Shown here in pieces: positions 36,417 to 47,675 of a stretch of 64,000 nucleotides of DNA. The DNA is from Hyperoplus lanceolatus. Taxonomy: Eukaryota; Chordata; Actinopteri; Uranoscopiformes; Ammodytidae. The notes beneath the pieces were generated by a model. It saw only the letters and a list, made by a program, of their open reading frames with translations, was not told the origin of the DNA and did no database searches. The stretch's first letter is position 1; each line of letters opens with the position of its first letter. The position numbers and the translations under genes were made by a program. The DNA is taken from contig CM049413.1 in the NCBI GenBank assembly GCA_026929865.2, forward strand, positions 15,062,501 to 15,126,500. Reading direction: 5' to 3'.

Positions 36417-36853
36417 CATGACCAATTCAAACTTAAAAATGCTGCATTCCTGGTCCATCAATAGGACACATATTCACTTATTGCAGTTTTTAAAGGGATC
36501 ATACTGTATCAGTATCCTACTTTATATTATTTAAGTATGTTGCTGATAATACTGGACTGGACCTGCATTCATATAACACTTTAATCTCTAAGTCGTCACA
36601 ATGTACCTCTCATTCACACACACATGACAGTGGAGCTACCATGAACGACCATAAGAAGCAATTAGGTTTCAATTAGTCCATGAGTCAGGGCCCCAAATTT
36701 GGGCCATCGGTAACTGGCCTTATTCCTACGTCTAAATATGTAATATATATTTTTAGCCACAGTGTTTGTTTGGCCAGTATCCATCTCTTTACTTCCCTCT
36801 ACAGAAGCAACATGGGCAGGCACCCAAAAATAAACTGATACATAATCGCATTA
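36417..36853. other. non-coding, nothing recognised
   Basis: The gap between two hAT-like insertions. No coding or repeat structure was seen. Confidence 0.45.
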
Positions 36854-36861
36854 GTTAAAAT

Positions 36862-37111
36862 TAGGGCTGTCAAGCGATTAAAAAAATTTATCTAATTAAT
36901 TACAGGCTCTGTGATTGATTAATCTAAATTAATCGCATATTTTTATGACAATTTTATACCTGTTTATAAACAGCTGTATAGCCTGCTACAGTTTGTTTCT
37001 CTCTCTCTCTCTCTCTCGTAATTTCTGTCTCCACAACAGACAGCGCTGCACTGCCACAGATGCCTATGCCGATTCACTCACCATCGTTGTAGCCTACTCA
37101 TAGGCAAAAAT

Positions 37112-37195
<84 letters not shown>

Positions 37196-37589
37196 GGTGG
37201 GTGTCCATTTACGCGGGAGGCGAGACAGCTAGCAAACAAAATTGACACACACGGAGGAAAATTGAGAGATACTTTTGAACCTACATTGTTGCACCCACTA
37301 AATCAATAATGCACAGACACTGGAGAATAAAGTAAGATGTCTTCCTACCTTCATGCTTATTTGCCCGAAGCATCCCATAAACCGTCCATAGAGCCCTCGG
37401 CCCCGCCCGTTCCCCTGCTTCTCTCTTTACTTTCTCCCTTTCACCAGTGCGGGCTGTGTATGCAAGCTACAGGTGCAGCTGCGCACCACTTTTGCACCGG
37501 GTCAAAGGGCATTATAGAAGTGCGATTAATCTGCGTTAATTTTTCTGTGATTAATTAATCGAAATTAACGCGTTAATTTGACAGCCCTA
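36862..37589. mobile_element. hAT-like element with TAGGGCTGTCAA ends
   Basis: Both ends are TAGGGCTGTCAA, inverted, followed by AT-rich motifs (GATTAAT...TTAATCGCA) that also recur inverted. GTTAAAAT flanks both sides exactly (36854-36861 and 37590-37597), an 8-bp duplication as made by hAT or P-type transposases. At 728 bp it has no transposase and carries a long CA repeat inside. The frame 37337-37558 is not considered a gene. Confidence 0.85.
37116..37193. repeat. (CA)n microsatellite inside the TAGGGCTGTCAA element
   Basis: About 39 CA units located in the middle of the transposon. Confidence 0.97.
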
Positions 37590-37597
37590 GTTAAAAT

Positions 37598-38306
37598 ACA
37601 ATTTCCAGCAAAACACATGGCTGCTGTCATCCGTACCATCTCTAGCAATTTGATCTCACTGCTAAAGTATTTGAATGATCTTTTTTTATTTTTTTTGGGG
37701 GGGGTTCCCAAATAGATCAAGGTACATTGGCTACATTGCAACAAAGAGGGCCACAAATAGTCATTTTCAACAACAGCTTGACTGTTTTTGAACTGGTGCC
37801 AAGACCAGACTTTGTGATCACTGAAATGAATGGAGGCCTCATTGTAATTCCCTCCTCTGTGTTTGGGAATGCATGAATGTCACCAGCTGCCACGTCTGCT
37901 CCTCTGTGGATAATGTCCAAAAACCTTAATTATCACGCTTAATCATCCATGGGATTGAAGCTGGGGACATCCCACTGTAACAGATTGGCGATGTAAAACA
38001 CGGTCATTGCATTGAGGTGTGTGCCTGGAATCCCAAGAGGATCTGTTTATATTCTCTCGTACAGCTGATGTTGGTGTGGATTAATTTTTGTGGTAAAAAT
38101 GCTTCTGATATAACCTTCCTCTGCTGCAGCTGATGGGCCATTAAACCATTTGATAATTTGATAAAAATACAGGGATGGTGTTATCCTACAGGCCTTCTTA
38201 TGAACATTCAAGTACCCATCCTTAATGTTGGGCTGATTATATAGAGTGGATAAAAACGTGAAAAACAACGAAACAAATAGCGTCAGTAGACCACATTTTC
38301 AGTCCA

Positions 38307-38310
<4 letters not shown>
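37598..38310. other. non-coding, nothing recognised
   Basis: It contains a T run and a G run near 37681-37706. The minus-strand frames have no domain. Confidence 0.45.

Positions 38311-38371
<61 letters not shown>
38311..38371. repeat. (TG)n microsatellite
   Basis: About 30 TG units. Confidence 0.97.
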
Positions 38372-38375
<4 letters not shown>

Positions 38376-40209
38376 GCAGCTAAAAGAAGTTGAACTGCTC
38401 AAGGGAAGAGGAATCGGAGGGTACCGCTCTGTAAATGAAATGTAAATGTTACTTATAGATGTTTACCCTAATTGCTAAAAGGCGTCTCATCACGTATCAT
38501 ACTGCTAAGGTTCAGCTCTAAGTATTGGTATAATTTTACAATTATACAATACAATACAGTAGCACGAAGAAGGGCTGAGAGACAAGGCAAATATATGTTT
38601 TATTTCAGTGTGATTGCACTAGTCAACCACATGATGGCAGTCCACTTCCATTCGTCCCTTTGCCTGAGAGGGAACAGGAATTTTGCATGGTTACAGGTGG
38701 ATTGTGTGCTGTAAGTGCACACTGACTCATGTCTCTCGCTAACTTCATCATCACATTCTTTTCCATTATTCAGGACTGGTTGGCAGTAGCCCAGGACTAC
38801 AGTCAAAAATGCCTAAACGTTATAACAAATATAACAGATGCCTGTCTAGCCGGTGTCCTGCAGGATCTGCGTGTTAAAAGAAGCCTGGGGCTGTTGAGTT
38901 ATTTGCCTTGGCTGCTGCTAAATGTATTCAGGAGGAGTGGTGGCATCTTTTTTCAAAACTGTTCGTCTGACTTTCTTGAAGAACAGATGGTGTTGTTTCC
39001 AAAGTACCAATTAGCAAGTAGAGGGTAAAGCAAGCAGCCACTAGCGGCAACTCTCTCTCCCTCCCTCTCTTGCCCTCTTCTCTCCCTCTGTCTGTCTCTG
39101 TCCCTCTGTGCCCTCTTGTTCAGTCTTCAGCTCTCTCGCTGTTTCAATCTCCGCCTGACTCTCCCGCTCTACAGCCCTCTGCGCCACAGTGGCAGGTTTC
39201 GACGTTGGAGAGATGTGTGGCCCGTTGAACAGATTGGGAGTGGCATATGTCAGACACGGGGGGACTTAGTGGGGCAACCAAGAATGTGTCCCATAGCATG
39301 CTTGTATGTGTGTGTGGTGACTTTTCCCCTTCAGGTGTGTGAGCCCTGGTGTGAAGACCCCGGACTTGAGGCACACAAGCTTCAGATTCCCTGCTAATAA
39401 CAAGAAGGAGTCTGTGGGTTTGTGTTTGTGTGTGTTTGTGTGTTCAGGGAGGCTGAGGATTTATGAACAGTGTGATATCTTGTTTGCCACTTGGTGCATA
39501 AAATGAAATTACAAGCCAAGAGTCAATATCTCATCATGCTGATTTTGGCTAACCTTGCTCTCCATCTTCTAACTGCGACATTCCTCAGATTTGGCAGAGG
39601 GACACAGCGATGCTCTCTTGCAGAAATTAACCCCAAAATATTTAGTGGTTATTTTACTTTATATACCCATACTTCAAACTCAGTGTCCAATGTTGTAGCC
39701 TTTAACTAAACCTTATATTAAGAATGTATCTGTTCTCATGAAACAGAATGCTTCTCTGGAGTGAAAAAGAGAGCAATTCTATCATACAGACAATCAAGAT
39801 GTCCCCCTTGTTAAGTTCAGCTTATGTAGCAATCCCTTTCACTGCCACAGGAACATTTTCCATCCTTTCTGATCAATTCCTCATGTACTGTAGATGTACA
39901 TCAGGTTGACACCACTCATGAAGAAGTTGTCACAGATCGTTTCTTGTAGTGCACACACAGTCACGATAAATGGTTTTGAAACCACACTAGTTGGGATGTG
40001 AAATTCAGTCAGTATATTCTCCTTCAATTCCAGCAACCTTGAAGAAAAAGTCCTCACTCTGCAGTTAAGCGGTTGCTTGAAGGGCAAGCCGGCGCAGACA
40101 CGGTCCAACGCTTTTATTGACCCGGCGAGAAACCGCCCCGTGTCTCCACGGGCTTGGAGCTCAGGTTAGGGTCTGTGTTGTCTGCGTTCATTAGTGTCTC
40201 CTTTGCCAT

Positions 40210-40213
<4 letters not shown>
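38372..40213. other. non-coding, nothing recognised
   Basis: The frame 38729-39028 (+, 99 codons) is Leu/Phe-rich without a recognised domain. A pyrimidine-rich block lies at about 39050-39120. Confidence 0.4.

Positions 40214-40263
<50 letters not shown>
40214..40263. repeat. (TC)n microsatellite
   Basis: About 25 TC units. The Ser/Leu-repeat frames here are artefacts of it. Confidence 0.95.
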
Positions 40264-40268
<5 letters not shown>

Positions 40269-41448
40269 CCCATCCATATCTCTCTTGCTCTCTCTCTCAC
40301 ACCTCCTCTTCTGACTCTCTCACTCCGTCTCTGCTTCTCTTATCCCCGGAGGAGCTGGAGAGGGAAATGTCACCAGATCAAATTAGTGGGAGCCTCCAAC
40401 ACTGCCTGTCTGCCTCGCTCTGTCTATTCCACCGAGTGATAGCGTCTGTCATGGAAGTTTCTAAAAGTGTGTTTGTGTCCAAAACTTTATTTTCCCTAGG
40501 TATGACACTCCATGACTGTGGTAATAACGTCTTGTTTCTTAAAGTAGTTTTGCACTAAACTTTCACCACATAATTTTTTCCTCCCAGGATAATACGTTTC
40601 TTTTGTTTAGTACAATCCCTTAAACACATAAAGATGTATGTGTTCTAACCTTATTGGTAACTATGCAGGTTTACATAAACATATTATATAGCCTAACATA
40701 CTGTACATATAGATTATATTGTATATTAAGCCAGGACATGTCTGGTATTTGTGTTGCCTGTAGGCCTACAACAACCAAGGAGTAAAAATGTAAAATTGTG
40801 GTTTCATGCTCAAGGCTACTTATTATTGTCTGTATGTCAGCATATGGTTGCTAGGCAACCAACGTTGACCTGGAGAAGTAGCTGTGTCCAGCCAAGGTAT
40901 AGTCCGTCACATAACCCCTTGTAAAACTTGTCAGCCTTACTCTTTAGTTTGCATACTGATTAAAGACCAAATTACAAAAAAAAAGCGATACATTTGTGAG
41001 CTTTTGAGGATCTGGTATGCAGATTTATTTTTTTTCTTTTTAAAATACTTTTGGACAGAGCTAGGCTTGCCCTGCAAGTGAAGCCTGACTGGTTTCTCAT
41101 TAAACATGCAGATATGATAGTTGTATAATTCTAACTAATATAAAGAAAAGGAGTAAGCTTATTTCCATTTTTTGTTTGACAGGGACAATGCACAGCTCCA
41201 TAGCAGGACCGGAGTTAGCTATAAGCTAATGTTTAGCGAATTGTAATAAGCTAATATTGCTTTAAACATGTTAAATAATTCATATACTACCTTCTCACCC
41301 ACTCTTTTCTTTTTGCAGTTTCACCACATCACTTATTCATAGCACACTTCATATTCATAGCCTTTTTTACTTCTCCTAAGACGCATCGGACATATGGATT
41401 TCTCTCTCGGCCCGGCCTTATTTACCTTAATGCATTTTAGAAGAGAGA
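40264..41448. other. non-coding, nothing recognised
   Basis: No domain-bearing frame or element end was seen. It leads up to the ORF at 41449. Confidence 0.4.
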
Positions 41449-41760
41449 ATGGAGCGAGTGTTGCCAGGCGTTCATCTTTGCAAACAGATGCCTTTAATGT
41501 ATGTTAACCTTGGTAGCAGTAAAAGGCCTCGCCGTTATTCCTCTGATATCATACCGTGTCTATCAGAGTCCATTGGGGAGGAACTGGAGCACTTCCAGGA
41601 CACCGCAACGACTGGCCGCAAAAGAGCCCTAATTGAAATGACTTCAGACTATTGCAAAAGAGGAAGACTATTGGTTGAAGGCACAATGCTGTGTGTGTAT
41701 TGTGGTGTGAAGAGGCAGGGGGAAGATCGTTTGTGTGGGCCTTGTTTCCTACTCTGCTAA
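41449..41760 (+). CDS. unrecognised 103-codon ORF with CxxC pairs (uncertain)
   Basis: I do not recognise this protein. The frame starts at ATG (AGAGAATGG) and ends TAA. The middle holds KRPRRYSSD and an acidic helix-like segment (SESIGEELEHFQD). The C-terminus has CVYCGVKRQGEDRLCGPC, that is CxxC-x10-CxxC, a spacing that could bind zinc. An A run follows the stop directly. It could be a small zinc-ribbon-like gene, the last exon of a larger gene, or a retrocopy or chance frame; the base composition looks more coding-like than nearby frames. No splice partners were found. Confidence 0.35.
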   Translation: MERVLPGVHLCKQMPLMYVNLGSSKRPRRYSSDIIPCLSESIGEELEHFQDTATTGRKRALIEMTSDYCKRGRLLVEGTMLCVYCGVKRQGEDRLCGPCFLLC

Positions 41761-42669
41761 AAAAAAAAATTGACAAAGCAATCTACAGTAAGAGTGAAAG
41801 GAACACACGGAAGATCATTGCCTCCATCACTGGTGGTTGAAAGTATAGCCACTGTCCTTCTGCCATCAATATGCAAATGGGAAAAAATGGCCCTTGAGTG
41901 CGGGGAGTAGTTCCCTCAAGTGCATTCATTAACCACCGTTAGCATAATTGATTCCCAGTCCCGCCATAAAACTGGTCACTCCCCGCGCCTCTCGCTTCAG
42001 GGGATCCTCCGGGGACCTCACGGGCTAACTTCAATCATAAATCATTAAAGGACAACACTAGCCAATGGACTGTGCCAAGGCCCACGGAGAATGCGAGCAA
42101 CAGTAATACTGTCACCGACGTCTAAATCATCGATGTGACATATAAAGGTGCCTACAGGCGAACATATCCTACACTCCACCTCTCTATCCTCATCTCTTAA
42201 GTCGGTGTAGTAAAAATGTCTCTGTCCTGTAATTAGGCAACATGTGCCTCAACACAGCATATGCCATGGCAGTTGTTGGCTTTGTGCCAGAAAATATTTA
42301 GTTAAACTCAAAATATTTTAGTAGAGTGAAACTAAACATATTGTTGTTATATATAACAAAAGTAAGTTTACGACTGCATATGTTAAGTCAGGTGTATTGC
42401 TCACTTCTCAGAATATGCTTGAATCTTCTTGTTATGAGTCTGAAATCGAAAAAAAAACTGAAATGCTCTTGTATGAGAATACATAGTAAAAAAAACAAAA
42501 AGTATTCTATGAGGTGTACCTCAGCCATAATTTACTTTGATAATTAAATGAACATCAGGACTGTAGACTATACTGCCGAAGTCATGATAGCTATTAGCTT
42601 CAGCCGTATTTCTCTCTCCAGCATCACCATTCAGAGCAGGTGTGGCTTATTAAGGCTGCCGTTAGAGCA

Positions 42670-42707
<38 letters not shown>

Positions 42708-44855
42708 TGTGTTGCAAAATATATTTTTTTATTCTTTCAATCCAACCATCCCTCCATCTGTCCATCCATCTATCCATCCCTCCCTCCATATAGTCTAATT
42801 AAAGGCATCAAGTCGTGCAGCGAGGGCTCCCAACGCCTCAGAGAGACAGTAAGAGAGAGGAGAGAATGATAGCGGCGTGCTCGTGATGAATCGCCACCTC
42901 GCAAAATAAAACATATTCATAAAGAATATTCATTACCTCCAGCAGCCATCCCCCAGATGGCCAGAAAATTGGCTTTGTGTTGAGATGTGGATTCAGGCAT
43001 GCATATTAATGGAAGACAGATGTAAACGCATATTCATATTCTTTGGCTCCCCTTTTTTTTGTGACAGACAAAATGATAATGCAACCACTTAGGAGAGGGG
43101 GGAAAAAGGGGGCCGCATCCGGGAAGCAATTCACCTCTAATGTGCTGGTGGGTTATTGGCTTTTTTGTTTGGCTTGCAGTCTATGTCACTTATTTGTCTA
43201 TACCTAGTGTGTATTTGTGTGGAGTTGTCCTATCTACATTTTAAGTGCTCTCACTCTGTCTTACTCTCTCTCACACATGCACGCACACATTGCTCAGTCA
43301 ATGTGCGGCTTTGACGCTTTGACAGACAGGTCACTTCAGCCATCAAAAACAAGGATAAATCCTCTGTCTTCTTTATTAAGGGATGGCAACAGCGTGTGTG
43401 CACTTGAATGTGTACACATTCGTCTTCCTATGTGGCAACAGCAATTTTATATGATTATCACTAATTGACCAGATATGACCAAAGGTCGCTGGGGAACCCA
43501 AACAAAGCTGTGCACCATTTGAATCAGAAAGTGGATACCATCCATCACCATTCAACAAACCTGAGCAAGCTTGGAAACATACATTTAATGGAATTCAACA
43601 CCTCAAAATAAAGATTTCAAATTCTCGTGAGACTAAATGCTAATGCAGGAGGAGGCTGGGTTTCCTTTTTGGATATCAAGATACAATCTCTCTCTACAGC
43701 CTCCAAATTCTAGCTCCACTGCTTCCACAAGAGGACAGTAGCGCTCTCTCAGCCTCCTCCATAAAGGCCAGACCACAAAACTCTTCCATTTCACCTCGGA
43801 TGGCTGCATAACATAAACGTTGGTGTTATGTAAATCTTCATAGTGTGATATAAATGCACATAGCCCAAAAGAAAAAATAAAGAAGTGGATTTATTTCTGC
43901 ATACATCAGTGAGCATCTGTATTGGCCAGGTTTGTTTGAGAGTTTTAGGGGAAATAGCCTGAGGGATATCTGAGCATACTGAGAATCCAAGAAAGACACC
44001 CAACAATGGAAAACACAAGTTCATATATAACTCACATGGTGATATTTGTGAATTAATGCAACTGATAAATGTTCTTATGATCTTAATAATTTTTTTTTAT
44101 ACAAAAATGCTCTGCCCCTTGCACAACACTTTGTCATGATAATTAAACTGTTCCACTAAAACGCCCTTGACACGAGTACTATACAGTACACTGCTCCAAT
44201 AAGCCCCAGGGCTCCCCCTATACATAATAGATCTCATCTCCCCGTTACACCCTATATACGTCACAGTAAGACTATTGGAGGTTTTTAATAGAAATGGCCT
44301 CATAAACCCTCAGTCCTGTAACAGTACGCTGCTCAATTGGAATAAACCTTCTTTGTGTAAGTGTGTGTGGCAATATGGAAAATTAAAGCCAGTTAATAAA
44401 AAAGGACCACTAAATCAATGGGAGCAATAAAAGTTACAGGGTGATATTAAAATGTGTGCGGAAAAAGGGGAGGAGAGGATGGGGGGGGCAATGGTGGCAT
44501 TAACACGCTGGGCCTGAATTATCATGTTAATTTAATATCCAGTCTTCAAATGAAGCAGAAAGCCCAATAAAGGTCAATTAAGCAACTAGCCTCCCATCTC
44601 CATTTAGAGTTTTATGGCCTCATCTAAATCATGGCGCTGGTGAGGGGTCCAAGGGGCCCTACACTGCTCTGCTGGAGACCTTTGGGACCCATGGAGGACA
44701 CAGGCTTTTAAGATCTAAGTTCACAATGGTGCTTAGTTTGGATTGGGACAGCTCTGTGATTGTAGTTCCACCTTGGCCTTAATAACTATTTTGAATTATA
44801 GATGTTATCCTTGCCACGGCGCACTAGAACAAGGTTCACATACACCCAGGGCCCG
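41761..44855. other. non-coding with conserved-looking AT-rich blocks
   Basis: No coding exons were recognised. A GA repeat lies at 42674-42705 and an imperfect CCAT/CCCT-type repeat at about 42740-42790. Stretches around 41930-42150, 42890-43090 and 44360-44640 have the balanced, motif-dense look of vertebrate conserved non-coding elements (ATTAAT/ATTCAT-type homeodomain cores). That is an impression only, without an alignment. Confidence 0.35.
42674..42705. repeat. (GA)n microsatellite
   Basis: About 16 GA units. Confidence 0.95.
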
Positions 44856-46560
44856 TTTTTTTTTTATTTTTATTATTATTCTTCCGGACAATTACACATA
44901 ATACATAATTTTCACATTGCATATTCATACATATTACTTTGTGTTATCGTCCGAAGGGTAGCAGGAGAAGCCAAAGGCTTATCGAGTCCCGCCCCCACTG
45001 CCATAAGATTCAGATACACAGATACACAGCTACTACAGTTAGAACACATTTTTTTTTTCTTTTTAAGAAGATTCATTCTAATACACAAATAATTTTAGGT
45101 CTCTATTTTCATCTCTCCCTGTGACAATGCAGATATGGCCTTGTCCATTTCTTCTCTAGTAGCCTAAACACCTCTGCAAAAGTATTCAAAACAGTCAGTG
45201 TGTCTGCTGACCTCGGCTACAGTCCCATAACATGCAGTGTATTTACAAATTCTTCAGTCAGAGAAAGTCTTCCAATTTTAACTCGGGTGTTCTGAACACA
45301 CAGCTGATAATTAACATGTATCTTTCATTTAAATTTCAATAGTCACACATTCCATTAGGTTATCAATAGCAGAGCACATTGTATTTACAATTTCAAACCT
45401 TATATTATGACACAAACCAGTTTAAATCCCTTTAATTCAAAGACCATGCCAACTTTAATTCAAATTGTCCATGCTATGTCATTTGTAATAATGTAATAAT
45501 GTCATTTGGGTCTGATAATCTAGGTTCCTCGTAAAGATTAGCTAATAACTCCAGACTTTCATGATAATTTATCCCTTCAGGTATGTTGCTCATTCTTGCT
45601 GCTTGGGTTGATCAGGTCCTCTTCCCTCCGGAATTGAACCAGATCCTCCTCCGTTCTGATTTGCACAATTTTAGCTTCTTCGGGTGTAGCTCCATTCATT
45701 TTGATGAAGATTCTTCCATCTCTTGTCCATGTTTGTTGGACCCGTCCACATTTTTTTAACCCTCTTGCTTGGTAGGCCAGATTAGCATTTCTCTTGGTTA
45801 AGTTTTCTCTCATTCCAATTTGTTCGCCTTTAAGCTTCTTGCCTTGACTGAGCAAATTTATCTTATGCTTTCTACTCACAAATTTCAGAATAACAGCACG
45901 CTTTTTGGCCAATTTTCCCTTCGGGAGAAGAAAACAAGACTCCACGTTCTCCAGATCCAGACTAATGCCTTTGCTTCTCAGGAACCTTTCAACCTGGTTA
46001 TCCACCGACACATTCCTTGTATCGCCCTCTTCTTCTCCACTCACGGCAGCTACATACAACCTTGGTTTAATGTCCAAACCAGTTATTATCACATCTCTGT
46101 TTTTTGCTTGTTGATCTTGGTCATCAATTTTATCTCCAAGCTCTTTCAAGAGCTGATCTTTCTTCACATTCACGGCTTGAAGTTCCTTCAATTCGATCAA
46201 CATTGGCTTCAGACCAGCTGCAACTTTTTCTTTAATTTTTGCATCAAAACGCCCAATCCATTCGTCCATAATCCCAGCCAGCTCAGCTTTCAGCAGTGCT
46301 CGCTCCGTCTCCCTCTCACTTTTCATTTCTCTCATCAAGTCTGCCAACTGTTTTTTCAATTCTTCCGCATAATCTTTGTCTTCCTCCTTTCCCTTATCAA
46401 TGTTTTTTCCTTTTTTGGACATCTCCAAAGATTTTCAGAGATTTTTAAGGCTGTGAATCTGAGTTCTCCGCTGCTCACGGTAAATAGCGGTTAATGTTTT
46501 AAGTGACCTATAACATCCATTATGAACTTACTTCCCCTGTGGATATAAAATGTGGGGGTT
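44856..46560 (-). mobile_element. LINE remnant: ORF1 and 3' UTR without reverse transcriptase
   Basis: A minus-strand element ending in an A-rich tail (T-rich on plus, 44856-44880). Before the tail the minus strand has GGGGGCGGGACTCGATAAGC and GGCTTCTCCTG, resembling the 3' end of fish L1-type LINEs. Upstream is an open ORF1 (46422-45577). The roughly 500 bp between ORF1 and this 3' sequence cannot hold a reverse transcriptase, so ORF2 is deleted or the copy is a rearranged transcript. The 5' border is approximate and no target duplication was found. Confidence 0.55.
45577..46422 (-). CDS. LINE ORF1-like protein, open frame
   Basis: A 281-residue frame starting MSKKGKNIDKG; an ATG in context is used rather than the TTG two codons upstream. 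Residues 15-110 are Lys/Glu-rich with heptad-like leucines (a likely coiled coil). Then comes an RRM-like module (RDVIITGLDIKPR...FLRSKGI...VESCFLLPKG...AVILKFVSRKHK) and a C-terminal domain with KRNANLAYQARGLKK and TWTRDGRIFIKMNG. This order matches LINE ORF1 proteins, which coat LINE RNA as trimers. No stop or frameshift was seen. A short frame starting MSNIPEGINYHE overlaps the stop codon in another frame. Confidence 0.7.
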   Translation of the reverse strand: MSKKGKNIDKGKEEDKDYAEELKKQLADLMREMKSERETERALLKAELAGIMDEWIGRFDAKIKEKVAAGLKPMLIELKELQAVNVKKDQLLKELGDKIDDQDQQAKNRDVIITGLDIKPRLYVAAVSGEEEGDTRNVSVDNQVERFLRSKGISLDLENVESCFLLPKGKLAKKRAVILKFVSRKHKINLLSQGKKLKGEQIGMRENLTKRNANLAYQARGLKKCGRVQQTWTRDGRIFIKMNGATPEEAKIVQIRTEEDLVQFRREEDLINPSSKNEQHT

Positions 46561-46894
46561 TGAGCAGGGTTTTGGTTCCATCAGAAAGTAAAATTGTTAC
46601 ATCTGTCGAAACTTTGGTACTTCCTGATTTCCCCAAAAGAAATAGGAATTTTGCTTTTCAAAAATAAATATGTCATAATTGGCAACACAGGTTATAACCA
46701 CATCATCTTCCATATCCATCCAACCTTTGACTTACTATTCATTATTTCCTTTGGATGAATCAGTAATAACTATATATATAGCCTACAGCTCAACCTATTA
46801 GTATGCCACGTCTTCGTTCTTATTTCTGAATGTAGCAAGATAAACTCCTATTTAACATTTCTTTATTTTTCTGTTTGGTCCAGTCTCTGTTCCT
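46561..46894. other. non-coding, nothing recognised
   Basis: The stretch between the LINE remnant and the TTAA element. It is AT-rich with no feature seen. Confidence 0.4.
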
Positions 46895-46898
46895 TTAA
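46895..46898. repeat. TTAA target duplication, left
   Basis: TTAA directly before AGGGGACATATTATG; its partner is at 54793-54796. Confidence 0.8.
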
Positions 46899-47675
46899 AG
46901 GGGACATATTATGAAAAACCAGACATTTCCAGTGTCTGGGCACACTTTTTAGGTTATTGGGGTCCCTACCAGCACACACAAGCTTCAAAAATACAAATAT
47001 GTCAGTTTCTTCTGGGATGCTTATTTCGAAAAAGGGGGGATTTGAAGGTCTGTTCCAAAATACACCGACTGATGACTTCAAGACGCCCCGTTGGTAACCA
47101 CACACACCTGGAACTGCACCTACTAATGCAACAACAGAGTAGAAGCAAGCTGCAGTGTTAGCTCATCCTCAAGCTACCATCACACCCCAGCCTCGAAGCA
47201 GACCGGAGCTGAAAGGATTTACTTAATTTTTTGTTAGGCTATGCCCAGCAAAGGTTGGCAATCTGTTAGTGAGATCTGCCGTTATACTGTGGAGGAGATT
47301 GTGCCTGAAAGACTGAGAGACACCATCTCTCCTGTGGAAATGTAAGTAGTCCTATTTAAAAACAAATTCCGTTTATGAGTTTAATGTGTGTAATGTGCTT
47401 TAATTTAATAGTAATAGTAACCAACGCCGACTGAAACGAGATAATGCCGCCGCTGGTTTAAGTAGTTAGCGTTAGCGTCTGCTAGCTTAGCCGTTAGCTT
47501 AATGCTAACGTTTAGATCTGTGAGTCTGTCCGTGACAGCCCCTGTGTGAAAAACAGACGGGGAAACTGTATGGTGTGTTGGAAACTGAAAAGTATTTGTT
47601 TGTTGTTGACAGTGTGTAGTTATGCCAGCAGTCGTGATACATGCAGCAGTAGGCCTATTACATCTCCAGTGTAAT

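Noticed and set aside
36811..36837. ATGGGCAGG after TCTACAG as a possible first exon of triqk, a neighbour of FAM92A in mammals
   Set aside because: Only the first three residues fit and the frame stops after a few codons.
45820..46494. Plus-strand 224-codon frame
   Set aside because: Antisense to the ORF1-like frame; Phe/Leu-rich without a domain, as expected from the complement of Lys/Glu codons.
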